Shown: positions 19,013 through 26,604 of the stretch, in pieces
How the letters are laid out: the number at the start of each line of letters is the position of its first letter
Numbering within the stretch: the stretch's first letter is position 1
Notes under the pieces: model-generated
Database searches by the model: none
Told to the model about the DNA's origin: nothing
The model's input: the letters and a program-made list of their open reading frames with translations, nothing else
Origin: Streptomyces albus subsp. albus
Lineage (GTDB): Bacteria; Actinomycetota; Actinomycetes; Streptomycetales; Streptomycetaceae
Assembly (NCBI RefSeq): GCF_000719865.1
Contig: NZ_JOID01000007.1
Span: 124,001-188,000, forward strand
Reading direction: 5' to 3'
Length of the DNA stretch: 64,000 nt
Position numbers and translations under genes: made by a program

Positions 19013-20815
19013 TCATCCGCCGTCCCGACCCGGCAGCCGCTCCGCGTACTCGGTGAGCTTCTGCCGGACGCCGCGCTTGACGATGCCGGTCCGCTCGGGG
19101 TCGTGGACGGCCGCCTCCGCCGCCTTCTTGCCCTGTTCGAGCATGATGTGCGGCGGGATCGGCGCGATCTCCGCATCGACCTTGAACTCCAGGACGACGG
19201 GGCCGCCCGCGGACAGCGCCTCGTCCCACGCGCTGCCGATCTTCTTCGGCGACTCGCAGCGGATGCCGCGCAGGCCGAGGAGTTCGGCGTAGGCCGCGTA
19301 GGGCACGTCCGGAATGGTCTGCGAGCCGGGGAACTTGGGGTCGCCGCCCAGGGCCCGCTGCTCCCAGGTGACCTGGTTGAGGTCCTGGTTGTTGAAGACG
19401 CAGAAGACGAACGGCGGGCCGCCCGCGAGCCGGTCCAGATAGCGCTTGACCGTGATCATCTCGTTCATGCCGTTCATCTGGAACGCGCCGTCCCCGACGA
19501 AGGCGATCACGGGGCGGTCCGGGTGGGCGAACCGGGCGGCGATCGCGTAGGGCACCCCGGGCCCCATGGTGGCGAGGGTTCCGGAGAGGGAGGCGCGCAT
19601 GCCCTCGCGCAGTTTCAGGTGGCGGGCCCACCAGTTGGTGCCCGAGCCGGAGTCGGCGGTGACGATGGCGCCGTCCGGGAGCCGGGAGGAGAGTTCACTC
19701 GCCACGGCCTGCGGGTTGATGGTGTGGTCGAAGTGCTGCCCGGCCCGCTTGTCGCAGATCCGGTTCCACTCCCGGACGTGTCCCTCGATCTCCGCCCGCC
19801 AGCCGCGGTCCTCCTTCCGCTTGAGCAGCGGGATGAGGGCCCGGAGGGTCTCCTTGGCGTCGCCGACGAGGTGGGCCTCCATCGGGTAACGGATGCCGAT
19901 CATGCGTCCGTCGATGTCGATCTCCACCCCGCGGGCCTGTCCCTCGTCGGGCAGCCATTCCGCGTAGGGGAAGCTGCTGCCGACCATCAGCAGGGTGTCG
20001 CAGTTCCGCATCATCTCGTCGCTGGCCTTGCTGCCCAGCAGGCCGATGGGGCCGGTGACCCAGGGCAGGTCGTCGGGGAGGACGTCCCGTCCCAGCAGGG
20101 CCTTGGCGACCCCCGCGCCGAGGAGTTCGGCGGTCTCGATCACCTCCCCCTCGGCGCCGGCCGCGCCCTGCCCGATGAGCATCGCCACCTTCTCGCCCTC
20201 GTTGAGGACGGCCGCGGCGCGGCGGAGCTCGTCCTCGTCGGGCAGCATCCTGGACGGGCTCCAGCCGACGCTGGAGAAGACCGAGCCGTGCGCCTTGGGC
20301 GGCGAGGGCTGGGCGTCGGCCTCCTGGATGTCCTCCGGAATGATGACCGTGGCGACGCCGCGGGTGGTGAGGGCGGTCTTGAAGGCACGGTCGATGACGT
20401 GCCGGGCCTGCCCGGGGTGGACCACCATCTGGCAGAACTCGGAGACGTCCGCGAAGACCTGTTCGAGGGCGATCTCCTGCTGGTAGTGCGAGCCGAGGCA
20501 GAGGGTCTTCTGCTGGCCGACGATCGCGACCACCGGCTGGTGATCGAGCTTGGCGTCGTACAGACCGTTCAGCAGGTGGACGGCTCCCGGCCCGGAGGTC
20601 GCCACGCAGCAGCCGGGCTCGCCGGTGAACTTGGCGTGGCCGACGGCCATGAACGCGGCCATCTCCTCGTGCCGGGCCTGGATGAACTCCGGTTTCCCGG
20701 CGGCTCGGTCGAAGGCGCCGAGCAGGCCGTTGATCCCGTCGCCGGGATAGCCGTAGACCCGCTGGACGCCCCATTCGGTCAGGCGGTTGAGTACGTAGTC
20801 GGCGACCTGGCTCAT
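19013..20815 (-). CDS. Thiamine-pyrophosphate enzyme, pyruvate oxidase/acetolactate-synthase-like
   Basis: 600-residue TPP-dependent enzyme with the full three-domain order: N-terminal Pyr domain (GYPGDGINGLLGAFD; activating Glu in QARHEEMAAFMAVGHAKFTG), middle FAD/nucleotide-like domain (about 195-330) and C-terminal PP domain (AFVGDGAFQMNGMNEM to VFNNQDLNQVTW, the GDG-N metal/TPP motif). Overall it resembles the PoxB-like group, which decarboxylates pyruvate to acetate and CO2 (quinone- or oxygen-linked) rather than biosynthetic AHAS. ATG 20815 with an AGAACC leader is a weak start. It follows the hemerythrin gene by 39 nt and is probably cotranscribed with it. Confidence 0.85.
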   Translation of the reverse strand: MSQVADYVLNRLTEWGVQRVYGYPGDGINGLLGAFDRAAGKPEFIQARHEEMAAFMAVGHAKFTGEPGCCVATSGPGAVHLLNGLYDAKLDHQPVVAIVGQQKTLCLGSHYQQEIALEQVFADVSEFCQMVVHPGQARHVIDRAFKTALTTRGVATVIIPEDIQEADAQPSPPKAHGSVFSSVGWSPSRMLPDEDELRRAAAVLNEGEKVAMLIGQGAAGAEGEVIETAELLGAGVAKALLGRDVLPDDLPWVTGPIGLLGSKASDEMMRNCDTLLMVGSSFPYAEWLPDEGQARGVEIDIDGRMIGIRYPMEAHLVGDAKETLRALIPLLKRKEDRGWRAEIEGHVREWNRICDKRAGQHFDHTINPQAVASELSSRLPDGAIVTADSGSGTNWWARHLKLREGMRASLSGTLATMGPGVPYAIAARFAHPDRPVIAFVGDGAFQMNGMNEMITVKRYLDRLAGGPPFVFCVFNNQDLNQVTWEQRALGGDPKFPGSQTIPDVPYAAYAELLGLRGIRCESPKKIGSAWDEALSAGGPVVLEFKVDAEIAPIPPHIMLEQGKKAAEAAVHDPERTGIVKRGVRQKLTEYAERLPGRDGG

Positions 20816-20854
20816 CGGTTCTCCATGGGTTGTCTGACGGCCCGGCGGGGGGGG

Positions 20855-21418
20855 TCAGCCGCTCTTGCCGCGTCCGGTGAGGGCGTCCCGGGCGCGGTCG
20901 ACGAGACCGGTCCCCGGGGCGAGCAGCTTGTTGGCGGGGGGCTTGGACGGGGAGGCCGGGTGCGGCCGGGTGGGTGCGGTCTGCTTGGCCTGGCGGACCT
21001 TCTCGCCGAGCCGGTCGAGTTCTTCCGCGTCCACGGCCGCGCGCAGCCGGGGGAAGAGGGTGGTCTCCTCGTCCTCTATGTGCAGGCGGATCTCCCGCAT
21101 CAGGGTGGTGATGAGGCGGTCGAAATCGGGGTCGTCCGCCTCCAGGCGCTCCAGCTGCTTCATGGTCCGCTCGGCGGAGGTGTGGTCCTCGATCTCCTTG
21201 TCGGCGATGGAGTCGCCGTCCGGCAGGTACTGGCGCACCGCCGGGTAGAGGTGCATCTCCTCGGCGACGGAGTGCCGGACCAGTTCGATGACGGCCTCCT
21301 CGGCGAGCTCCTTGCGCCGGGGATCTCCCGGGGGCAGCGCCTCGATCCGGCCGAACATCTCCTCGACCTCTCGGTGGTCGGTGGCCAGTTCGTCGATGAC
21401 GTTTCCGCCGTGTCCCAT
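20855..21418 (-). CDS. Hemerythrin/HHE cation-binding domain protein
   Basis: 187 residues. The four-helix di-iron bundle spans residues 5-140, with candidate ligands in ATDHREVEEMF, HSVAEEMHLYP, EDHTSAERTMKQLE and REIRLHIEDEETTLFPRL (H-x3-E pattern). The remaining C-terminal part is a proline/lysine-rich tail. Such proteins bind or sense O2, NO or iron, or protect against peroxide. It is the first gene of a two-gene unit with the TPP enzyme, and a GTTA-N16-GGGTAC promoter-like element lies about 80 nt upstream, suggesting a stress-linked unit. ATG 21418 has a GGAGAGAG site. Confidence 0.9.
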   Translation of the reverse strand: MGHGGNVIDELATDHREVEEMFGRIEALPPGDPRRKELAEEAVIELVRHSVAEEMHLYPAVRQYLPDGDSIADKEIEDHTSAERTMKQLERLEADDPDFDRLITTLMREIRLHIEDEETTLFPRLRAAVDAEELDRLGEKVRQAKQTAPTRPHPASPSKPPANKLLAPGTGLVDRARDALTGRGKSG

Positions 21419-21499
21419 TCCGGCTCTCTCCTTCTGGCTGTCGTCCCGCTGTTGGCTCGCGTCGTTTCGCGTCCCCGGCCGGTGCCGGGTCCGGACCGC

Positions 21500-21525
21500 G
21501 TACCCCTGGCCCGCCGGGGCCTAAC
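21500..21525 (-). promoter_or_regulatory. SigB-family-like promoter for hemerythrin/TPP genes
   Basis: On the minus strand GTTA (21522-21525), 16-nt spacer, GGGTAC (21500-21505). The -10 half is exact, the -35 half one base off the consensus. Confidence 0.4.
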
Positions 21526-21567
21526 GTCCGCGCGGGCAGCACCGGGAGGCCGGAGGCCGCGTCCCGT

Positions 21568-23118
21568 TCAGCCGGCGGGGGCGCTGCCGTCCGGCTCGGC
21601 CGGCGCCGTGCCGTCCCGCTCCGCGGGGGTGGCGTCCTCCGCCGTGCGGGTCCTGACCGGCCGCGTGTGGACGTAGAGTTCGCGCCGCCCGGGCGTGGTG
21701 CGGCGTTCCGGCAGCGGCAGGTGGTAGCGGACCGGGCGGGCGTGATCGGCGAGTTGGCGGTCGGCGTTGTAGACCTGGCCGAACTTCCACAGCATGCGGG
21801 CGAAGTTGGTCTGGCCGCGGGCGAGGTTGCGGCCGAGGACGCCCAGCGCTCCCACGGCCGTGCGCAGGCCGAGGTGCTTGCGGTTGATGACGGCCTGGGT
21901 GCGGACGAGTTCGCGGTAGAAGGCGTCCAGCGGCAGGGTGGTGGGGACGACGGCGTGCTGGATGTCGAAGAGCCGGTAGTCGCGGGTGGTGAGCTGCCTG
22001 GCCTCGGTGTGCCAGACCTCGGTGCCGGGGTACGGGGTCATCACCGTGAGGTGCACGATCTCCGGCACGGAGAGAGCGAACTCCCGTACCACTCGGAAGC
22101 GTTGCTCGTCCCAGGCCGGGTCCACGATGAGGTTGATGGCCACGGTGATGCCGAGTTTCCGGGCCCGCTCCAGGGCGCGGAAGTTGTCGTCGGGGCTGAC
22201 GCGCTTGCGGTAGAGGTCCAGCCCTTCGGCGTCGATCGCCTCCATGCCGAGGAACATGTACTTCAGCCCCAGCCGCCGCCAGCGCGCGAACACCTCCTCG
22301 TTGCGCAGCAGGACGTCGCTGCGGGTCTCCAGGTAGTAGCGCTTGCGGATGCGGCGGCGTTCGAGTTCGGCCGCGATGCCGTCGCCGTGCTCGGGGCGGA
22401 TGAAGGCGACGTCGTCGACGATGAAGACGTTCGGCTCCCGGATGGAGGCCATCTCCTCGGCGGCGCCCTCCGGGGACGCCTTGCGGTAGCTGCGTCCGTA
22501 GAAGGTCCAGGCGGAGCAGAAGGAGCAGTCCCAGGGGCAGCCGCGGGTGAACTCGATGGAGGCGCAGGGGTCGAGCTCGCCGATGAAGTACCGGTTCCGT
22601 CTCCGCATCAGATCGCGGGCCGGGCGCGGCTCGTCGAGGCTGTCGAGGAGCAGCGGCGCCGGGCCGCGTCCCGCGGTGGAGACGAGGCCCGGCACGCTCG
22701 TCAGGCCGCCGTCCCGGACGGCCGCCATGAGCGGGGCCATGGCCGGCTCGCCCTCCCCGCGCACGACGGCGTCGACCGCGCCGTCCGCCTGTGCCAGCAC
22801 GTGGTCCGCGATGAACGAGACGCTGTGCCCGCCGAAGAAGACGAAGCAGTGCGGCAGCACCGTCTTGGTCATCCGCGCGATCTCGATGGCCTCGGGGATG
22901 TTGGCGAGGTAGTTCAGCCCGATGCCGAGGACTTCCGGGGCGTAGGAGACCAGTTCGCGGTCGAGCAGGTCACGGGAGAGCACCTGGAGGTCGACGACGC
23001 GCACCTCGTGCCCCGCCCCGCGGATCGCGGCGGCGACCCGTTCCAGCCCGAGCGGCTCCAGCCGCAGGAAGAGTTCCGAGTACATCAGGGCGCTCGGGTG
23101 GACGAGCATTACGCGCAT
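21568..23118 (-). CDS. HpnR-like B12-binding radical SAM protein
   Basis: 516 residues. Residues 1-140 form a cobalamin-binding-type Rossmann domain (MRVMLVHPSALMYSELF, then VFFGGHSVSFIADHVL); the radical SAM core starts with C194-x3-C198-x2-C201 (RGCPWDCSFCSAWTFYGRSY) and continues to about 400. The sequence around the cluster, and NVFIVDDVAFIRPEHG, closely resemble the C-3 hopanoid methylase HpnR, which moves a methyl from methylcobalamin to an unactivated carbon. No hopanoid gene is seen nearby, so the substrate is open. The start overlaps the HoxX-like stop by 10 nt, so the two are coupled. Confidence 0.85.
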   Translation of the reverse strand: MRVMLVHPSALMYSELFLRLEPLGLERVAAAIRGAGHEVRVVDLQVLSRDLLDRELVSYAPEVLGIGLNYLANIPEAIEIARMTKTVLPHCFVFFGGHSVSFIADHVLAQADGAVDAVVRGEGEPAMAPLMAAVRDGGLTSVPGLVSTAGRGPAPLLLDSLDEPRPARDLMRRRNRYFIGELDPCASIEFTRGCPWDCSFCSAWTFYGRSYRKASPEGAAEEMASIREPNVFIVDDVAFIRPEHGDGIAAELERRRIRKRYYLETRSDVLLRNEEVFARWRRLGLKYMFLGMEAIDAEGLDLYRKRVSPDDNFRALERARKLGITVAINLIVDPAWDEQRFRVVREFALSVPEIVHLTVMTPYPGTEVWHTEARQLTTRDYRLFDIQHAVVPTTLPLDAFYRELVRTQAVINRKHLGLRTAVGALGVLGRNLARGQTNFARMLWKFGQVYNADRQLADHARPVRYHLPLPERRTTPGRRELYVHTRPVRTRTAEDATPAERDGTAPAEPDGSAPAG

Positions 23119-24830
23119 GTCATGTCTTTCACCGGCGGTGAGGGGATCTCGGTGCGCCCGGCCGGGGTGAGCGCGGCGGGCCCGGGGCGGACGAACGCGG
23201 CGCGGCGCGCGTGGTACGGGTCGCCGTCGGAGAAGAAGGCCCGGCGCATCCGCTCCTGCTCCTCCTCCCGGTGGGCGCGCAGCGGACGGATCTCCTCGTC
23301 GCGTTCCCGGGCCGGCTTCTTGTCGGCGATCCGCACGGCGAGGCCGGGGTCGCCGGCCAACTCGGCGGCCATCCGGACCACTTCGCCGCCGAACTCCCTC
23401 GGCGCACAGTCCAGGACGCGGTCGGCGAGCCCGGTCCGCCGGGCCTCGGCCGCGCCGACCGGCAGCCCTTCGGCCATGAGGGCGGCGGCGCGGTCGGCGC
23501 CGGCCCGCCGGGGCAGGGTGTACGTCCAGAACGCGGAGCCGTACAGCCCCGTGCGCCCGTAGTGCGGGTTGAGGACGGAGCCGGAGCGGCACCACACCTC
23601 GTCGGCCGCCAGGGCCAGCATCGCGCCGCCCGCCGCGGCGTTGCCGCCGAGCGCGGCCACCACCAGCCGGTCGGTGGTGGTGAGCACGGCCTCCACCAGG
23701 TCGTTGAGCGCGGTGAGGTTGGCCCAGGACTCCTTCGCCGGGTCGTCGGCGCCCTCGATGACGTGCAGGTGCAGGCCGGTGGAGAAGAAGTCCCGGGCTC
23801 CGCCGAGGACGATGACCGAGGTCGGCCGGTTGCGGGCGAAGCGGAAGGCGGCGAGGAGCCGCCGGCAGTGCGAGGTGCTCATCGCGCCGCCCGGGAAGGA
23901 GAACCGCAGGTGGCCGACCGGGCCGCGCTCCGCGTACTGGATGTCGGTCCAGGTGCGGCGCTGGGCGGGGAGCCGCAGCGGGGCGTGCACCTCGGGGAGG
24001 TCGGGGAGGAGGCCGCCGAGCGCCAGGGTGGCGGGGCGCCGGACGGCCGCCGGGGCGCCGGGCCGCCGCTTGGGGCGGAGTTCGGGGATCCAGACGGCCC
24101 CGTCGGTGGTGGCCCGGCAGATGGCGCCGGCGCGAGTGGCGAGCAGATGGCCGGGGCGGCCGGCGAGCCGGTCCTCGGGGTGGCCGCCGTGCAGGAACCA
24201 CTCACCGCCCAGCAGTTCGTCCAGGACCCCGGGGCGGGAGTCCGCGCCGCGCAGTTTGGCGAGCACGGTGGCGGTGGAGTCCCGTTCCCAGTCGATTCGG
24301 CGGAGTTCCTGCGTGAAGGGGGGCCGGCGAACGACCCGGGTCTCGAGGGACGCCTGCGGTACCGGGCGGTACGTCCCCGAGGCGAATCTGGCTACGGCGA
24401 GCAGCACCGCCTCGGCGGCCGCGTCGGCGATCTCACCGCGCAGGAAGTCGCCCTTGCCGGCCGGCGGGACCTCGCAGGAGACGGAGGCCCAGATGTCGCC
24501 CTCCTCCGGTTCCTTCGCCGCCCGCAGCACGGTGACGCCCCACCGGTCCGCGCCTTCCCGCAGCGCCCAGTCCAGCGGGGACGGCCCGAGGTCGCCCGGC
24601 GGCGCGGTGCGCACGAGCAGGCAGGGGTGGGCGGTGCGGACGTCCTCCGGGAGCGGCGGCGCGGGGTCCGGCGCGATGAGGAGCTGGGGGGCGCAGTGGC
24701 GCACGGCGCGGCGTACGGCTTCGTCACCGTCGGGTGTCAGCCGTTCCACCGTGTGGCCGTGTTCCCCGAGCTCGGTGTACAGCCTCTGTGCCAGGCTGTT
24801 GAACGCGCTCGCGACCAGCAGAATCTTCAT
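23109..24830 (-). CDS. HoxX/HypX-like protein: formyltransferase-type plus enoyl-CoA-hydratase-type domains
   Basis: 573 residues in the HoxX architecture. Residues 1-120 form a formyl-transferase-like fold (MKILLVASAFNSLAQRLYTELGEHGH; GPSPLDWALREG; GVTVL; EEGDIWAS with Asp112), 150-260 the FMT C-terminal-like region (LRGADSRPGVLDELLGGEWFLHG; RPGHLLATRAGAICRATTDGAVW), and 290-560 a crotonase domain (FSFPGGAMSTSHC; RDFFSTGLHLHVIEG; ALGGNAAAGGAMLALAADEVW; NPHYGRTGLYGSAFWTY). HoxX/HypX makes CO from formyl-tetrahydrofolate for [NiFe]-hydrogenase ligands. The HPG-like motif of that family is here Arg74-Thr75-Ala76. No hydrogenase gene is nearby. ATG 24830 has AGGAGG. Coupled to the radical SAM gene. 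Confidence 0.85.
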   Translation of the reverse strand: MKILLVASAFNSLAQRLYTELGEHGHTVERLTPDGDEAVRRAVRHCAPQLLIAPDPAPPLPEDVRTAHPCLLVRTAPPGDLGPSPLDWALREGADRWGVTVLRAAKEPEEGDIWASVSCEVPPAGKGDFLRGEIADAAAEAVLLAVARFASGTYRPVPQASLETRVVRRPPFTQELRRIDWERDSTATVLAKLRGADSRPGVLDELLGGEWFLHGGHPEDRLAGRPGHLLATRAGAICRATTDGAVWIPELRPKRRPGAPAAVRRPATLALGGLLPDLPEVHAPLRLPAQRRTWTDIQYAERGPVGHLRFSFPGGAMSTSHCRRLLAAFRFARNRPTSVIVLGGARDFFSTGLHLHVIEGADDPAKESWANLTALNDLVEAVLTTTDRLVVAALGGNAAAGGAMLALAADEVWCRSGSVLNPHYGRTGLYGSAFWTYTLPRRAGADRAAALMAEGLPVGAAEARRTGLADRVLDCAPREFGGEVVRMAAELAGDPGLAVRIADKKPARERDEEIRPLRAHREEEQERMRRAFFSDGDPYHARRAAFVRPGPAALTPAGRTEIPSPPVKDMTCA

Positions 24831-24959
24831 GACGCCTCCTGATGCCCGGTTCTGGGCGGACGTCCGGGCGGACGGCCGTGACGGACCGGACGATCCTGAC
24901 CCGGAGGAGGCGCCGGGCGGCGGCAACCCGGCGGGCGCGGCGGTGAAGTGCGTCCGCTC

Positions 24960-24992
24960 GGGGGAACGCGTCACGCCTGGGGGAACGCGTCA
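24960..24992. repeat. Tandem 14-bp direct repeat upstream of the HoxX-like gene
   Basis: GGGGGAACGCGTCA occurs at 24960-24973 and again at 24979-24992 (19-bp period), 130-160 nt before the HoxX-like start. Each copy contains the palindrome ACGCGT. Possible regulator binding sites. Confidence 0.5.
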
Positions 24993-25061
24993 TGCCCGGG
25001 GCCCGGCCGTGCGGTGACGACGGCCGGGCCCCTTGGTCGGGCGTGTTCTCGCGACGGGCGG

Positions 25062-25415
25062 TTACGGGCCGCCCTCCTTCTTCTGCCGGCGGACCGCCTC
25101 GTAGTCGCCGGAGGCCGGCGCGGCGCCCCGGGGTGGCGGGTCCTCCGCCACGGGCGGCCGCCAGGCGGCGTGCTCCTTCTCGCCGGGCTGCACGCCCGGC
25201 ACCGGCCCCTCGGCGATCTCGGGCTGCTGTTCGTCGCTGCCGGCCACGTTGGGGGTGTCGGCCTTGCCGATCGGCAGGTCTCCGGGGGCCGCGGCGCCGT
25301 CCTGTTCCGGGGTGGCCTCGGGGCGGATGTGCTGCTCCTCGCGCCGCTCCGCGTCCGCGCGCTGCCGGTGCTCCACGGAGTCCGGGGAAGCGGCATCGGG
25401 CTGTCGGTCGTGCAT
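25062..25415 (-). CDS. Small acidic hydrophilic protein
   Basis: 117-residue, fully hydrophilic protein rich in E, Q, P, A and D (MHDRQPDAASPDSVEHRQ opening; PEATPEQDGAAAPGDLPIG), with no secondary-structure-forming hydrophobic pattern, so intrinsically disordered. GGAGG precedes the ATG at 25415 by 7 nt, and a GTTA-N15-GGGTAC promoter-like element sits about 40 nt upstream. The clean start, ribosome site and promoter argue that it is real. Function unknown; its disorder and stress-type promoter would fit a hydrophilin-like role (inference). Confidence 0.65.
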   Translation of the reverse strand: MHDRQPDAASPDSVEHRQRADAERREEQHIRPEATPEQDGAAAPGDLPIGKADTPNVAGSDEQQPEIAEGPVPGVQPGEKEHAAWRPPVAEDPPPRGAAPASGDYEAVRRQKKEGGP

Positions 25416-25455
25416 CGTTCGCCTCCTGGCACGTGGTGGGCGGGCTGCCACCCGC

Positions 25456-25480
25456 GTACCCGGGGAGAACCGGTCGTAAC
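25456..25480 (-). promoter_or_regulatory. SigB-family-like promoter for the 25062-25415 gene
   Basis: On the minus strand GTTA (25477-25480), 15-nt spacer, GGGTAC (25456-25461). Predicted leader of about 34 nt with the ribosome site in it. Confidence 0.55.
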
Positions 25481-25527
25481 GGTCCGCCGGGGCCCGTGCG
25501 GTGCGGTGTCCCGGAGCCCGGCGCGGG

Positions 25528-25764
25528 TCAGGAGGTGGGGAAGGCCCGCCAGAAGCGGTGGACGATCTCCCGGAAGCCGGTGTGCCCGGGCCCCAGGGCG
25601 GCGTGCCGGGCCGCCCACTCGTAGACGGCGCCGGCCTCGTCGGCGGCACCGGAGGAGTGGGTGCAGCTGGTGCACTCGACCTCGTAGACGGCGGGCGGCG
25701 CCTCGGGGGCCGGCTCTCTGCGCAGCACCCAGTCGGCGTGGCGGTGGATGGTCTCCGCGCTCAT
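25528..25764 (-). CDS. Small CxxC protein of the DUF7848 type
   Basis: 78 residues. The core YEVECTSCTHSSGAADEAGAVYEWAARHAALGPGHTGFREIVHRFWRAF has a C-x2-C pair and the invariant W-A-x-x-H pattern of a small Streptomyces family that I associate with DUF7848, usually encoded beside XRE/DUF397 regulators, as here. The Cys pair with His residues might bind zinc. Its ATG overlaps the stop of the upstream gene (ATGA at 25761), so the two are coupled. Role unknown, but context suggests a component of the regulator module at 26265-27513. Confidence 0.7.
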   Translation of the reverse strand: MSAETIHRHADWVLRREPAPEAPPAVYEVECTSCTHSSGAADEAGAVYEWAARHAALGPGHTGFREIVHRFWRAFPTS

Positions 25765-26003
25765 ACAGAACCTCTCTGCTGCGGGTAGGCGCTGTGGGCC
25801 GCGCCCTCGGCCGCCTCGCGGGGGGTGGCGGGCCGGACGTCCTGGGGTGCCGCCTCCCACTCGCGACCGCCCTCGGGGCGGCGCAGATACATGCGGCCGC
25901 CCTGGGTGTCCATGACGACTCCTACCCGCCCCTGCCTGGCGTCCAGGGCGAGCTCGCCGATGGCGCAGCTCGAAGCGGGCTTGCGGTTGCTGCTGACGCT
26001 CAC
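25761..26003 (-). CDS. Small hypothetical protein of the regulator module
   Basis: About 80 residues (GTG 26003 start assumed). The core CAIGELALDARQGRVGVVMDTQGGRMYLRRPEGGREWEA is a short beta-rich segment typical of small Streptomyces proteins encoded together with DUF7848-like genes and DUF397/XRE regulators. Start uncertain: AGGAG overlaps the region just upstream of GTG 26003, and GTG 26006 is also possible. Overlaps the next gene by four bases. The divergent promoter region with TTGCA boxes lies immediately upstream. No function known. Confidence 0.55.
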   Translation of the reverse strand: MSVSSNRKPASSCAIGELALDARQGRVGVVMDTQGGRMYLRRPEGGREWEAAPQDVRPATPREAAEGAAHSAYPQQRGSV

Positions 26004-26159
26004 CACTCCTCTGTGCTCCGCCGGTCGGTCTCCCGCGCGCCGGCGACGGCCTGCTAGGGGCGTGCTCGGACACGGCCGCACCGCCGGCGTCCCCCGCCCG
26101 CCTTCCCGGCAAGCGGCGCGGCCGTGTCCGGTCTCACTATCGCGGGAGTCGCTCGATCA

Positions 26160-26194
26160 CTGCAAGTACATCTGCAAGAACACTTGCAATTGCA
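26160..26194. promoter_or_regulatory. Cluster of CTGCAAG/CTTGCA boxes (putative XRE operator)
   Basis: CTGCAAG at 26160-26166 and 26172-26178, then the inverted CTTGCAA at 26183-26189 and TTGCA at 26190-26194. The last CTGCAAG and CTTGCAA form an inverted repeat with a 4-nt spacer. The region is AT-rich compared with its surroundings and lies between the divergent small genes and DUF397. Confidence 0.5.
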
Positions 26195-26264
26195 TTCGTT
26201 GAGGACTTCAGTACGGGGTGACGGTAGGTCACGCCCGTGCCCGGAAAATCAAGAGAAGAGGCGA

Positions 26265-26513
26265 ATGGTGCAACAGAGTTACGAGAACGGTGTGTCGGCG
26301 GCGCGGCTGGTCGGGGCGGCGTGGCAGAAGAGCCGCTACAGCAACCCCAGCGGCAACTGCGTGGAGCTGGCCAGGCTTCCGGGGGGCAGCATCGCCCTGC
26401 GCAACTCGCGCGATCCGGAGGGGCCCGCCCTCGTCTACACGCTCGACGAGATCGCCGTCTTCCTCCTCGGCGCCAAGGACGGCGAGTTCGACGCCATGGT
26501 CGGCGAGAAGTGA
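26265..26513 (+). CDS. DUF397 protein
   Basis: 82 residues with a complete DUF397 signature: AAWQKSRYSNPSGNCVELARLPGGSIALRNSRDPEGPALVYTLDEIAVFLLGAKDGEFD (W-x-K-S-x-x-S-x-x-x-G-x-C-V-E, R-x-S-x-x-P, F). DUF397 proteins are partners of the XRE-DUF5753 regulators in actinobacterial whiJ/abaA-type modules and can act as antagonists of the regulator. ATG 26265 is preceded by AGAAGAGGCGA. The XRE gene follows after 91 nt. This module has DUF397 first, the reverse of the 60-kb module. Confidence 0.85.
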   Translation: MVQQSYENGVSAARLVGAAWQKSRYSNPSGNCVELARLPGGSIALRNSRDPEGPALVYTLDEIAVFLLGAKDGEFDAMVGEK

Positions 26514-26604
26514 CCACCCGCCGCGCGGTGACTCTCTGTTGCTGTACGAGACGGCCCCAGTGGTGGAACACTGGGCACTCGCCCATTCACTCAGGGGAGC
26601 CAGC

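Noticed and set aside
19013..20815. Biosynthetic acetolactate synthase
   Set aside because: No regulatory subunit gene nearby; sequence blocks and hemerythrin context fit the pyruvate-oxidase-like group better, though substrate is not proven.
21568..24201. An 877-codon fusion of the radical SAM and upstream frame
   Set aside because: The N-terminal portion is an out-of-frame reading of the HoxX-like gene; the true radical SAM start is at 23118, with the conserved MRVMLVHP opening.
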